A model generated the notes under the pieces. That model was not told where the DNA came from. It did no database searches and saw only the letters and a list, made by a program, of their open reading frames with translations. Made by a program: the position numbers and the translations under genes. This document shows, piece by piece, positions 1 to 8,049 of a stretch of 64,000 bases of DNA (position 1 is the first letter of the stretch; the number at the start of each line of letters is the position of its first letter). The stretch lies in assembly GCF_000220175.1 (NCBI RefSeq), contig NZ_AFPU01000001.1:186001-250000 (forward strand), given 5' to 3'. This stretch comes from Nitrosarchaeum koreense MY1. Its GTDB lineage: Archaea; Thermoproteota; Nitrososphaeria; Nitrososphaerales; Nitrosopumilaceae.

Positions 1-1
1 A

Positions 2-487
2 GCTGAAGCAGCCGCAGAAGAAGAATACAAAGCAATTGCAGCTGAAGTAAAAGCAACAACAGCAAAAGCTCCAACATTTACTAATCAACGAAAAAGCGAA
101 GAAATTTTTAGAAGAGAAATGGGAGAGCCTGAATTTTTCTTAGCAAAAAAAGATCGATTTCCAAGACCGATTCTTTCATCTGAAGAACAAGATGAACTCA
201 CAAGAAAAGTTGAGATTCCAACAGATAACACACCAAAATACATTCCACAACATGTACTAAGTCCAGAGTTTGGTGGAATGTCTAATTATGAATCAGGAGT
301 AGGAAATTTCTTGGAAGAAACCAAACAAAAACTTAAGAAATTAAAAAATGATCCAAACTCATCTCAAAAAGATATAATTGCAACACAACAAGAACTTGCA
401 TATTTAGAATCAATTTATGAGAATTATTATGTTGGTATGAATGTTTTCCGTACTGCAAAAGGTGGAAGGAACAAACTAAGAGAATAA
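2..487 (+). CDS. Hypothetical protein, 5' end cut by window edge
   Basis: The reading frame is open from base 2, so the gene begins before the window; the ATG at 119 is internal because the upstream codons read as an Ala/Glu-rich helix continuous with the rest. The visible 161 residues are charged: an Ala/Glu/Lys-rich N-terminal part, a Pro-containing middle and a Lys-rich probable coiled coil (KQKLKKLKND) near the C-terminus. There are no membrane segments and no recognisable catalytic motif. It ends 11 bases before hemA on the same strand and may be cotranscribed with it. I do not recognise the family and infer no function. Confidence 0.75.
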   Translation, partial: AEAAAEEEYKAIAAEVKATTAKAPTFTNQRKSEEIFRREMGEPEFFLAKKDRFPRPILSSEEQDELTRKVEIPTDNTPKYIPQHVLSPEFGGMSNYESGVGNFLEETKQKLKKLKNDPNSSQKDIIATQQELAYLESIYENYYVGMNVFRTAKGGRNKLRE

Positions 488-498
488 ATGGTGATGAA

Positions 499-1575
499 TT
501 GAGCGAAATTAATTTTGATATTATTAATGCAAGAGTAACTTTCAAAAATGTACCGCTTCACTCCTTAGCACGATTTAGATTTAATGATCTTAAAGTTGCA
601 TGTGAAACTTTCAAGAAAATTCCAGGTGTTGCAGAATGTATAATAATTCAAACTGCTAGTCGAGTTGAAATCTTTACCGTAAGTAATTTGGAAACAGGAG
701 ATACTCCAGACGGAAGAAGAGTTGAAGGAAAGGGACTAGTTTTAAATCAAATTAAAGAAACATGGGAGTCTCTATCTGAACTTGAGCAAATTGATATTGA
801 TCATTTTGATCAAACACTTGAAGTTTACAAAGGCACAGATGTCTATCTCAATCTGTTGAGGCTGGCTTGTGGTTTGGAATCAGTAGTCATTGGTAAAGAA
901 GAAATATTGAATGAAATTAAAGCTGCGCTTTCACATGCAAAGGAAATTAACGTCTCAGGAGATATTTTGAATAAATTATTTGAAAATATTATTCGTATTG
1001 CGTCAAGAATTAGAGAAACTACTGGCATTAGTAAAAATGTCATATCTTTAGGTGATGTTTCTGTGAAGATTGTAGATGAAAAAGCAGGCTTGGATGCTAA
1101 GAAACGTATTCTTCTAATTGGTACAGGCGAATCTGCTGCTAGAGTCGCTAAAACTCTAAATAAAAAAGGATTTGCATTTGATGTTACAAGTAAAACAATT
1201 GAACGTTCAACTGGATTTTCTAAAATTTTGGGGGGTAAACCAATTGCATTTGAAGAAGTTTTAGCAGGATTTGATAAATATGATATAGTTTTTGTTGCAA
1301 CTACTGCTGATTATTTCTTAATTACTTTTGATAGACTAAAATTAGTAATGGAAGAAAAAAAGAAAGGAACACTGATTTTAGATTTATCCGATCCAAGAAC
1401 AGTTGATGAAGGAATAACTGCATTACCTGGAATTAAATTACTATTTAGAGATCAAATTGCTGAAATATATGAAGAAAATGTGAAATCTCGAATTGGAATG
1501 ATTCCTGCCGTAGAAAAAATTATTGAAAAAGAAATACCAATTCTAGAAGCAACAATGAAACACATTACTGCATAA
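499..1575 (+). CDS. hemA: Glutamyl-tRNA reductase (HemA)
   Basis: Glutamyl-tRNA reductase makes glutamate-1-semialdehyde from Glu-tRNA, the first step of C5 tetrapyrrole synthesis (haem, sirohaem, cobalamin). Family signatures are the GKEEIL block (around residue 132), the RETTGISK segment before the spinal helix, and a nucleotide-binding LIGTGESAARVA stretch near residue 206. The start is TTG at 499, preceded by a GGTGATG purine-rich site; the nearby ATGs run into a stop. Length (358 aa) is slightly short because the C-terminal dimerisation domain is reduced. The odd point is at residues 52-57, where the usual TCNRxE catalytic motif reads TASRVE: the nucleophilic Cys position is Ala53. The rest of the fold looks intact, so the assignment stands but the mechanism is open. 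Confidence 0.88.
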   Translation: MSEINFDIINARVTFKNVPLHSLARFRFNDLKVACETFKKIPGVAECIIIQTASRVEIFTVSNLETGDTPDGRRVEGKGLVLNQIKETWESLSELEQIDIDHFDQTLEVYKGTDVYLNLLRLACGLESVVIGKEEILNEIKAALSHAKEINVSGDILNKLFENIIRIASRIRETTGISKNVISLGDVSVKIVDEKAGLDAKKRILLIGTGESAARVAKTLNKKGFAFDVTSKTIERSTGFSKILGGKPIAFEEVLAGFDKYDIVFVATTADYFLITFDRLKLVMEEKKKGTLILDLSDPRTVDEGITALPGIKLLFRDQIAEIYEENVKSRIGMIPAVEKIIEKEIPILEATMKHITA

Positions 1576-1620
1576 TCTTAATTCATTTAATGGACAATTA
1601 ATAATTGCTAATCTGTACTA

Positions 1621-1782
1621 TTATTTTTTTCTAAGGATAAATTGCATTAAGGCTTCTTTTGAATAATCTATTCCATGTATGTCTTCAGTATGTTTTCCGA
1701 ATTCTTCTATTACTTGTTCTATTTCACCTTCTGATACAAATTCACACTCAAAACCATAATCACTGCATTTTAGTTTAGCCAT
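1621..1782 (-). CDS. DUF1059 family small protein
   Basis: A 53-residue protein starting MAKLKCSDYGFECEF and ending with an ALMQFILRKK helix. The conserved features of the DUF1059 family are visible: a LKCxDYGFxCxF N-terminus with two cysteines, an Ile/Glu-rich helix, GKHTEDIHGID, and a basic C-terminal helix. The function of the family is not established. A TATA-like element lies about 26 bases upstream of the ATG (1803-1812), which fits a leaderless monocistronic transcript. It is convergent with hemA. Confidence 0.8.
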   Translation of the reverse strand: MAKLKCSDYGFECEFVSEGEIEQVIEEFGKHTEDIHGIDYSKEALMQFILRKK

Positions 1783-1802
1783 GTCCTGAGTCTATTAACT
1801 CG

Positions 1803-1812
1803 ATATAAATAT
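1803..1812 (-). promoter_or_regulatory. TATA-like box for the DUF1059 gene
   Basis: On the minus strand this reads GATATTTATATC, centred about 26 nt before the ATG at 1782. That is the spacing expected for TBP-driven leaderless transcription in archaea. Confidence 0.45.
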
Positions 1813-1977
1813 CAAAAGAAAATTTTTGTTCATAAAACTACGGATCTATTAATTTTGCTATAATTGCCACAAATCGATGATATTATTTTTATATGGATAT
1901 TTGATCTCTTGCCATTCTCATATAACATCTAAGTTGGACAGAAATACATTTATCCAAAGTAACAAAAATTATTCTGT

Positions 1978-2817
1978 ATGGTAGTAGAACATAAAGCTAA
2001 GATTACTTACATGCAATTACTTAAAGAAGATCTAGTTGTTATTCGTCTAGTTCCGAATGATGGAATGCCAAAATACACTACAGGCCAATTTCTAACTATC
2101 GGGCTTCCAATACCATCAGAACAAAAGGTTGTTCGAAGAGCATACTCTATTGCATCCCATCCTGAAAATCGAGATTATTTTGAATTTGTAATTAGATGGG
2201 TAAGAAAACCACTTCCAGGTCGTGTTACTACTGAACTATTTTATGCCAATGTTGGTGATGAAGTATATTTGGGTGAACCTACAGGTAATGCTTTACTAAT
2301 TGATGATAAATTACCAAATGGTCAACCTGATAATAGAAGAATTGTTTGTGTAGGTGGTGGAACTGGTCTAGCACCATTCATTGCTTTTGCTAAACATCTA
2401 CATGATACTGGAGATAAACGTGAGATAATTGTTTTACATGGTGCAAGTTATGTTGATGAGCTAAGCTACAAAGAATTACTAACAAATTATGAAAATGAAA
2501 GTATTGAAAGAGGAAAAGATCAATGGAATTTTAGGTATAGAGCAGCAATTAGCAGACCTAAAGAATTTTTCAATAGATCATGGGCAGGTCATGTTGGAAG
2601 AGTAGAATCCTTTTTCAAACCAAATAAAAATGGTGTTTCACCATTAGAAGAAATGGTTGGAGAAGAAATTACAACTACAAATACCAAAGTCTACATTTGT
2701 GGTTATCAAGGTACAATTGATGGGGTTATTGAATACTTGGGACCAAAAGGATTTGTAACAAAGGAAGAAAAACGTAAAGATGGAAGTTATGAAATAAAGT
2801 ATGAATCATACGGATAA
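1978..2817 (+). CDS. Ferredoxin/flavodoxin-NADP+ reductase family protein
   Basis: An FAD-dependent oxidoreductase predicted to move electrons between NADP(H) and a low-potential carrier such as ferredoxin. The N-terminal FAD barrel carries the RAYSIAS motif (about residues 59-65) and the C-terminal NAD(P) domain carries VGGGTGLAPFIA (about residues 125-136). The CGYQG stretch near the C-terminus corresponds to the CG(x)P-like element of the family. Length (279 aa) matches bacterial-type FPR proteins. A weak TATA-like ATTTATCC lies about 26 nt upstream, so translation is probably leaderless. Because the complex I here lacks an NADH module, such a reductase could link NADPH and ferredoxin pools; that is inference. 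Confidence 0.85.
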   Translation: MVVEHKAKITYMQLLKEDLVVIRLVPNDGMPKYTTGQFLTIGLPIPSEQKVVRRAYSIASHPENRDYFEFVIRWVRKPLPGRVTTELFYANVGDEVYLGEPTGNALLIDDKLPNGQPDNRRIVCVGGGTGLAPFIAFAKHLHDTGDKREIIVLHGASYVDELSYKELLTNYENESIERGKDQWNFRYRAAISRPKEFFNRSWAGHVGRVESFFKPNKNGVSPLEEMVGEEITTTNTKVYICGYQGTIDGVIEYLGPKGFVTKEEKRKDGSYEIKYESYG

Positions 2818-2901
2818 AAAATTATAATTTTTTAATGTTAATTTATTTAATTTTCATGATATAGATTTTACATTTTTAATTTATTATATATTTAGAAAAT
2901 C

Positions 2902-3702
2902 TTATTTTTTAATTTGTAAAATAACATCATCAATAATTTTTTGATTTGCTGCTGCAATAAATGATATTCTTGTTTTGTAACTAAGATCTGCATCAAGTGG
3001 ATTCAAATTAGCATCCAAAAGTAAACCTCCTGCTTCCTTTATTATTATGTATCCTGCTGCAATGTCTTGAATCCTTATCTTATTTCTTAAGTCAATAAAA
3101 ACATCCATTAATCCTCTTGCAAAAAACGCCATTTCTAATGCATTTGCTCCAAAATGTCTAATGTGATTATGCTTCTCAAATATCGGTTGTAATTGTTCCA
3201 TCAAATCAGACGATGCTCCAGAAGTGTTTATTCCAATAATTTTGTAAATTGGGTCTTTATCATGAACCTTGATTTTTAATCCATTCATAAATGCGCCCTT
3301 ATCTTTAGATGCCCAATACATATCTCCATTTGATAGATTTGTTATTACTCCATCTGTAATGGAACTTAACCTATCTTCGGTTGCAAATGCTAACGAACTA
3401 CAAAAAAATGGAACTCCCCTTACAGCATTAGCAGAGCCATCAATTGCATCCATAATGATAAACCCTTTAGGATTATCGGATAGTTCTACTCTACCACATT
3501 CTTCTCCTAATACAATACAGTCAAATTTAATTTCTTTAAGATAATCTAATACTGTTTTTTCAGCAATAATGTCAATATTACGTGAAATATCTCCTCCTGC
3601 ACCAATCCCAAAATCTCCTGCGGCGTTATCTGTCCCTGCTAAATCTTTAACGTTTTCATAAATCATTTTTGAAACATTGCGAAGAATTTCAATTACTTCC
3701 AT
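2902..3702 (-). CDS. Inositol monophosphatase family / archaeal class IV fructose-1,6-bisphosphatase-like
   Basis: A Mg2+-dependent sugar phosphatase of the IMPase superfamily, acting on inositol-1-phosphate or fructose-1,6-bisphosphate. Metal-site motifs are GEEC (about residue 67), DAIDGSANAVRG (about residues 85-96, equivalent to DPIDGT) and IQDIAAG (about residues 211-217, where most members have WDxAAG). Length (266 aa) is typical. A TATA-like CTTAAATTAC lies about 26 nt upstream on the minus strand, divergent from the gene at 3788. Substrate cannot be decided from sequence; archaeal members often act on both. Confidence 0.85.
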   Translation of the reverse strand: MEVIEILRNVSKMIYENVKDLAGTDNAAGDFGIGAGGDISRNIDIIAEKTVLDYLKEIKFDCIVLGEECGRVELSDNPKGFIIMDAIDGSANAVRGVPFFCSSLAFATEDRLSSITDGVITNLSNGDMYWASKDKGAFMNGLKIKVHDKDPIYKIIGINTSGASSDLMEQLQPIFEKHNHIRHFGANALEMAFFARGLMDVFIDLRNKIRIQDIAAGYIIIKEAGGLLLDANLNPLDADLSYKTRISFIAAANQKIIDDVILQIKK

Positions 3703-3757
3703 TATCCTCTTTTTCTTTTCTCGTAATTTAAGTGAAAGAAATTTTTAGTTTTGAAAG

Positions 3758-3766
3758 CATAAATAA
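3758..3766 (+). promoter_or_regulatory. TATA-like box for the 3788 operon
   Basis: GCATAAATA is centred about 26 nt before the GTG at 3788. The spacing supports both a leaderless transcript and the GTG start. Confidence 0.5.
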
Positions 3767-3787
3767 CAATAAAGTAGCTTAACGAGT

Positions 3788-4903
3788 GTGAGTGGAAAGG
3801 ATCAATCTGTTGTAAGTAAAGAATCTTTGATGAGTACAAAGCCTGGAAAACAAATCATGAAACAAGGATTATTCAAATCAAAAGGTTACAAGCTATTTAC
3901 TCAATATAAAGAAGAAACAGAAAATGAATTTCCAAATTTTGCAGATAGGTTTGCCAGAGATCTATTACATGAAATTAAATCAGATCTTTCTCCAAACATA
4001 ACACAACAAGCATTTGGAAATGAAGTTGGTTCTACAGAAATCATTCTTCAATCATCAGAAATTAATGCTATAAAAACAAAATTAGAAAATCCTGATATAA
4101 TTAAAGATCGAGTTCTTCGTATCTTAAATTCCAATTTTGTAAAAATGACTTTTCCAGTATTTAATGCCTTATTTGATGGATCTTCTAATTATACTGGAAC
4201 AAATGATCCTCAATTACGACAAGATATCGTAGAAGGTCATATCTTGGCTATTGATCTAAGTGAACCAATGGATAGAATTGTAGACAAAGATGAAGATTTA
4301 GAATATTTAGATGATTACAAACTGATGAATCCATATATTTTAAAATTAGCTCGAAATAAAATTTCTAAAGGCGGTGATCAAGTTCTAAAAGAATTTGAGG
4401 TAGGTTTCAAAGATGCCAGGATTGGCCAATATCTTGATGAGAAATTAAAATCAAAACCAACCATGATTACAGAAGAGGAGATGACTTTATCATATAAAAA
4501 ATATCGTGCAGTTATGGGTACAGCTGGAAGAAATATGGCCCTAGCTGAAAGACCTCTTGGTGAAATTTTCTATCTTGGAATGGCAAGAGCTGCTGAAGGT
4601 GTTGGATGTGGAAATGAAATTGAAGACTCGATCAAAAATGGATTTGTAAAAATTCCTTCTTGGCCATTATATTATACATTATTATCTAATGATGTTAAAA
4701 CTGGATTCGAATTAACCTTGGAAAAAAGCAATTTGTATCTCCAAGATGCCCGATTAGCACTCAAATTACTACCTAAAGAATTTTCTCATACTGAATTTTT
4801 AGAATTTTTGTTTTTGACTGTTGAACATTATAATCAATATTGGTATAACCAATTACAAAAAGCAAACAAATGGTCAGAATTTGAATCTAAACTCCCTAAG
4901 TGA
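3788..4903 (+). CDS. Conserved-looking protein of unknown function, coupled to RFC large subunit
   Basis: A 371-residue soluble protein with a GTG start supported by a TATA-like box 26 nt upstream. No known domain is recognisable to me. It is mixed alpha/beta and acidic, with a single Cys (GVGCGNE, around residue 278), so it is not an iron-sulfur primase subunit. The C-terminal third is helical and Tyr/Leu-rich. Its stop codon overlaps the next gene (GTGA), so it is translationally coupled to the clamp-loader large subunit. That context suggests a role in replication or repair, but this rests on position alone. Confidence 0.85.
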   Translation: MSGKDQSVVSKESLMSTKPGKQIMKQGLFKSKGYKLFTQYKEETENEFPNFADRFARDLLHEIKSDLSPNITQQAFGNEVGSTEIILQSSEINAIKTKLENPDIIKDRVLRILNSNFVKMTFPVFNALFDGSSNYTGTNDPQLRQDIVEGHILAIDLSEPMDRIVDKDEDLEYLDDYKLMNPYILKLARNKISKGGDQVLKEFEVGFKDARIGQYLDEKLKSKPTMITEEEMTLSYKKYRAVMGTAGRNMALAERPLGEIFYLGMARAAEGVGCGNEIEDSIKNGFVKIPSWPLYYTLLSNDVKTGFELTLEKSNLYLQDARLALKLLPKEFSHTEFLEFLFLTVEHYNQYWYNQLQKANKWSEFESKLPK

Positions 4904-6069
4904 TTAAATTGATGTGGTCTGAAAAATATAGACCTCAGAATATTTCTGATATGATTGGTAATGAAGAATCAAGATCTTCTATAATTGAGTGGTTCACTAA
5001 ATGGAAAAAAGGTACAAAACCTCTTTTGCTAGTTGGCCCTCCCGGAATTGGCAAGACAACTATTGCATATCTTACAGCAAAACAATTTCAGTATGATATG
5101 GTTGGATTGAATGCAAGTGATGTAAGAAGTAAATCTAGAATTAACGAAATACTTTCGCCTGTACTTGGCAATGTCAGCATATTGGGCTTACCTATGATCT
5201 TCATTGATGAGGTTGATGGTATTCATGGACGAGGTGATTATGGTGGAGCAGAAGCATTAATTGAAATTTTAAAGGAACCCACTATACCAATAATATTGGC
5301 TGCAAATTCTGATACTTCTGATAAAATGAAAAGTATCAAAAAAGTTGTTAAAACTATATCTTTTAAACCCATTCCCCCACGTCTTTTGAAAATTTACCTT
5401 GAAAATATTTTAAAAAAAGAAAATGTAACTCTTAGTCCTGGTTCTATAATAAAAGTAATTGATAGATCCCGAGGTGATGTTCGTTCTATGATTAATTTAA
5501 CACAATCTCTAGTAACTGGGTTTAATCCTCAAACTGAAAAATCGTTTGAAAGTATTAATGTCGAAGATGGAATTAACGCATTTTTTAAAGCAAATTCATT
5601 TGATGAAGCTAGGGGCGTTTTGTATTCTATGCAAATTGATCCAAGATTAAAAATAGATGCATTTTACTCAAGTATTGTTACAAGTAATTTAGATAACCAA
5701 ACGCTTGCAAAACTATTAGAAATTATTTCTGAAGCCGATATTCTTTATGGAAAAATTATGAAAACTCAAAATTGGAGATTATTACGTTATTTAAATGAAA
5801 TTTTGATTCGATTATATTTAAATGATGAACGAATTAGATATTCGCAATACAATCTTTCATGGCCCCTTCTAAATCGGATTAGATGGGATGGAAAAAAAAT
5901 TAAGTCTTTATCTTCTGTCATGGCAAAAACATTACATCTTTCTTCTAGTGCTTTTGTTACAATATGTTTGCCATACATATTATTTTGTATAAAAAATAAA
6001 AAACTAAGTTTAGACTTAGAAGAAACTTTTGGTGATGTAATAGAAAAGGAGATTGAATTAATCAAATGA
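4900..6069 (+). CDS. rfcL: Replication factor C large subunit
   Basis: A subunit of the archaeal clamp loader that opens PCNA with ATP at primer-template junctions. The AAA+ core shows the N-terminal SEKYRPQ motif, Walker A GPPGIGKTT (residues 46-54), Walker B FIDEVDGI (residues 101-108) and sensor 1 AANSD. The C-terminal collar domain follows. At 389 aa it is short for the family because the long charged tail is missing. Two starts are possible: GTG at 4900, overlapping the previous stop, or ATG at 4912, which gives MWSEKYRP and better matches homologues. It overlaps the next gene by ATGA. Confidence 0.92.
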   Translation: MIKLMWSEKYRPQNISDMIGNEESRSSIIEWFTKWKKGTKPLLLVGPPGIGKTTIAYLTAKQFQYDMVGLNASDVRSKSRINEILSPVLGNVSILGLPMIFIDEVDGIHGRGDYGGAEALIEILKEPTIPIILAANSDTSDKMKSIKKVVKTISFKPIPPRLLKIYLENILKKENVTLSPGSIIKVIDRSRGDVRSMINLTQSLVTGFNPQTEKSFESINVEDGINAFFKANSFDEARGVLYSMQIDPRLKIDAFYSSIVTSNLDNQTLAKLLEIISEADILYGKIMKTQNWRLLRYLNEILIRLYLNDERIRYSQYNLSWPLLNRIRWDGKKIKSLSSVMAKTLHLSSSAFVTICLPYILFCIKNKKLSLDLEETFGDVIEKEIELIK

Positions 6070-6383
6070 GTTGGAGAAAAATACCTATGAAGTTTCCTGG
6101 TACATGTGTTGTCTGTAACGAAAAAATCGAAGTAAACGAAATTGGATTGTGGGCAAAAGGACTAGGTGTAAAACATGAAAAGTGTGCTCAAATTAATGAA
6201 CTAAAATGTATTGTTTGTAGCGGTTCCGCTGGTTGCTTACAATGCGAATTTCAAGATATTTGTGATATTCAAAAGGTATCACAGCTATGTATTTGCAAAA
6301 AATGCAGTGAAGAGAAAAATTCTTTCGATTCTTATCAAAAATCTGTAAAAAAGAAATTTTTACTCTTAAATCTGAATTTATAA
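6066..6383 (+). CDS. Cys-rich zinc-ribbon protein
   Basis: A 105-residue protein with at least nine cysteines in pairs: CVVC near residue 14, KC and CIVC in the middle, CLQC, C-D-I, CICKKC near residue 75. This suggests two or three zinc knuckles. It starts inside the stop of the RFC large subunit (ATGA) and is the third gene of that operon. The N-terminal FPGTCVVCNEKIEVNEIGLWAKG resembles the zinc ribbons found in small nucleic-acid-binding proteins. Partner and target are unknown; a role near the clamp loader is inference from position. Confidence 0.75.
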   Translation: MSWRKIPMKFPGTCVVCNEKIEVNEIGLWAKGLGVKHEKCAQINELKCIVCSGSAGCLQCEFQDICDIQKVSQLCICKKCSEEKNSFDSYQKSVKKKFLLLNLNL

Positions 6384-6467
6384 ATTATGTTTAGTTTAAA
6401 ATCCACCGATCTGATATTCTCTTACAAATACTAAATGTTAGATATAAAACCGAAAAATAAAACTAAA

Positions 6468-6476
6468 TTAATATAG
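6468..6476 (+). promoter_or_regulatory. TATA-like box for the carboxylase operon
   Basis: TTAATATAG lies about 28 nt before the ATG at 6502, the usual position for a leaderless archaeal promoter. Confidence 0.4.
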
Positions 6477-6501
6477 TAAGATTTCTTTTCATCTATATCA
6501 G

Positions 6502-8049
6502 ATGCACTTTGAAAAAATCGATGAATATTCTAAGATAAATAAAATATCGTTACAAGGTGGAGGACAGGATAAAATCAAAGATCAACATGATAAAGGAAAA
6601 TTAACCGCCAGAGATAGAATTAATCTCTTATTAGATGTAGGTACTTTTACTGAGATTGATCCACTTGTAACTCATCATTATTATGAATATGACATGCAAA
6701 ACAAAAAATTCTTCACTGACGGAGTTGTTGGCGGTTATGGAACAGTAAATGGTAGACAAATCTTTGTCTTTGCTTATGATTTCACTGTACTTGGTGGTAC
6801 ATTGAGTCAAATGGGGGCTAAAAAAATTACCAAATTAATGGATCATGCAACCACTACTGGTTGTCCAATAATTGGTATAATGGATTCAGGAGGAGCAAGA
6901 ATTCAAGAAGGTATTATGAGTCTTGATGGATTTGCTGATATTTTTTATCATAATCAATTAGCTTCTGGAGTTATTCCACAAATTACTGCAAGTATTGGTC
7001 CCTCTGCAGGCGGATCTGTTTATTCTCCAGCAATGACTGATTTTGTTATTATGGTTGACAAAGTAGGAACAATGTTTGTTACTGGACCTGATGTGGTAAA
7101 GACTGTCCTTGGTGAAGAAATCTCATTTGATGATTTAGGTGGTGCAATGACACATGGAGTAAAAAGTGGGGTAGCTCATTTTGTTGCAAAGAATGAATAC
7201 GAATGCATGGATTATATAAAAAAATTGATCTCTTATCTACCACAAAATAATACTGAAGAACCACCAAAAATAAAAACTGATGATGATCCAAATAGGCTTG
7301 ATCACAATTTAATCCATATCATTCCCGATAATCCCTTACAACCATATGATATGAAAGAAATCATTAACTCTGTTGTTGACAATCACGAATTTTTTGAAAT
7401 TCATGAATTATTTGCACCAAATGTTGTTGTTGGTTATGGTAGACTAAATGGTAAAGTTGTTGGTATTGTTGCTAATCAACCAATGCATCTTGCAGGTGCA
7501 CTTGATATTGATTCATCAAACAAAGCAGCTAGATTCATTCGATTTTGTGATGCGTTCAATATTCCAATAATCACATTTGTTGATACCCCTGGTTATATGC
7601 CAGGTTCTAATCAAGAGCATAATGGTATCATCAGACATGGTAGTAAACTTCTTTATGCTTACTGTGAGGCCACAGTTCCAAGAATCACTCTCGTAATTGG
7701 AAAAGCATATGGTGGTGCCTACATAGCTATGGGAAGTAAAAATCTAAGAACCGATGTAAATTATGCATGGCCAACTGCACGATGCGCCGTCTTGGGAGGC
7801 GAAGCGGCTGTTAAAATTATGTATAGAAAAGAACTATCAAGTGCTAAAGATCCTGAATCACTCAAAAAACAACTAATCCAAGAATTCTCAGAAAAATTTG
7901 AAAATCCATATGTTGCTGCGTCACATGGTACCATTGATAATGTAATTGATCCAGCTGAAACTCGCCCAATGTTGATTAAAGCATTAGAAATGCTTGCAAA
8001 CAAAAGAGCAAAACATCTTCCGAGAAAACATGGAAATATCAATTTGTGA
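6502..8049 (+). CDS. pccB: Acetyl-/propionyl-CoA carboxylase, carboxyltransferase subunit
   Basis: The biotin-dependent carboxyltransferase that moves CO2 from carboxybiotin to acetyl-CoA or propionyl-CoA. In ammonia-oxidising archaea this enzyme makes both carboxylation steps of the 3-hydroxypropionate/4-hydroxybutyrate cycle. The crotonase-fold tandem is clear: an N-half glycine-rich site DSGGARIQEG and PSAGGSVYSPAMTDF, and a C-half site VDTPGYMPG followed by GKAYGGAYIAM. Length (515 aa) is standard. It overlaps the biotin carboxylase gene by GTGA, giving a three-gene operon with the carrier protein. Confidence 0.93.
   Translation: MHFEKIDEYSKINKISLQGGGQDKIKDQHDKGKLTARDRINLLLDVGTFTEIDPLVTHHYYEYDMQNKKFFTDGVVGGYGTVNGRQIFVFAYDFTVLGGTLSQMGAKKITKLMDHATTTGCPIIGIMDSGGARIQEGIMSLDGFADIFYHNQLASGVIPQITASIGPSAGGSVYSPAMTDFVIMVDKVGTMFVTGPDVVKTVLGEEISFDDLGGAMTHGVKSGVAHFVAKNEYECMDYIKKLISYLPQNNTEEPPKIKTDDDPNRLDHNLIHIIPDNPLQPYDMKEIINSVVDNHEFFEIHELFAPNVVVGYGRLNGKVVGIVANQPMHLAGALDIDSSNKAARFIRFCDAFNIPIITFVDTPGYMPGSNQEHNGIIRHGSKLLYAYCEATVPRITLVIGKAYGGAYIAMGSKNLRTDVNYAWPTARCAVLGGEAAVKIMYRKELSSAKDPESLKKQLIQEFSEKFENPYVAASHGTIDNVIDPAETRPMLIKALEMLANKRAKHLPRKHGNINL

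Noticed and set aside
333-545. Minus-strand 70-codon frame opposite the first gene and hemA start
   Set aside because: Hydrophobic, unusual composition, antisense to two genes with strong coding signal; typical shadow in AT-rich DNA.
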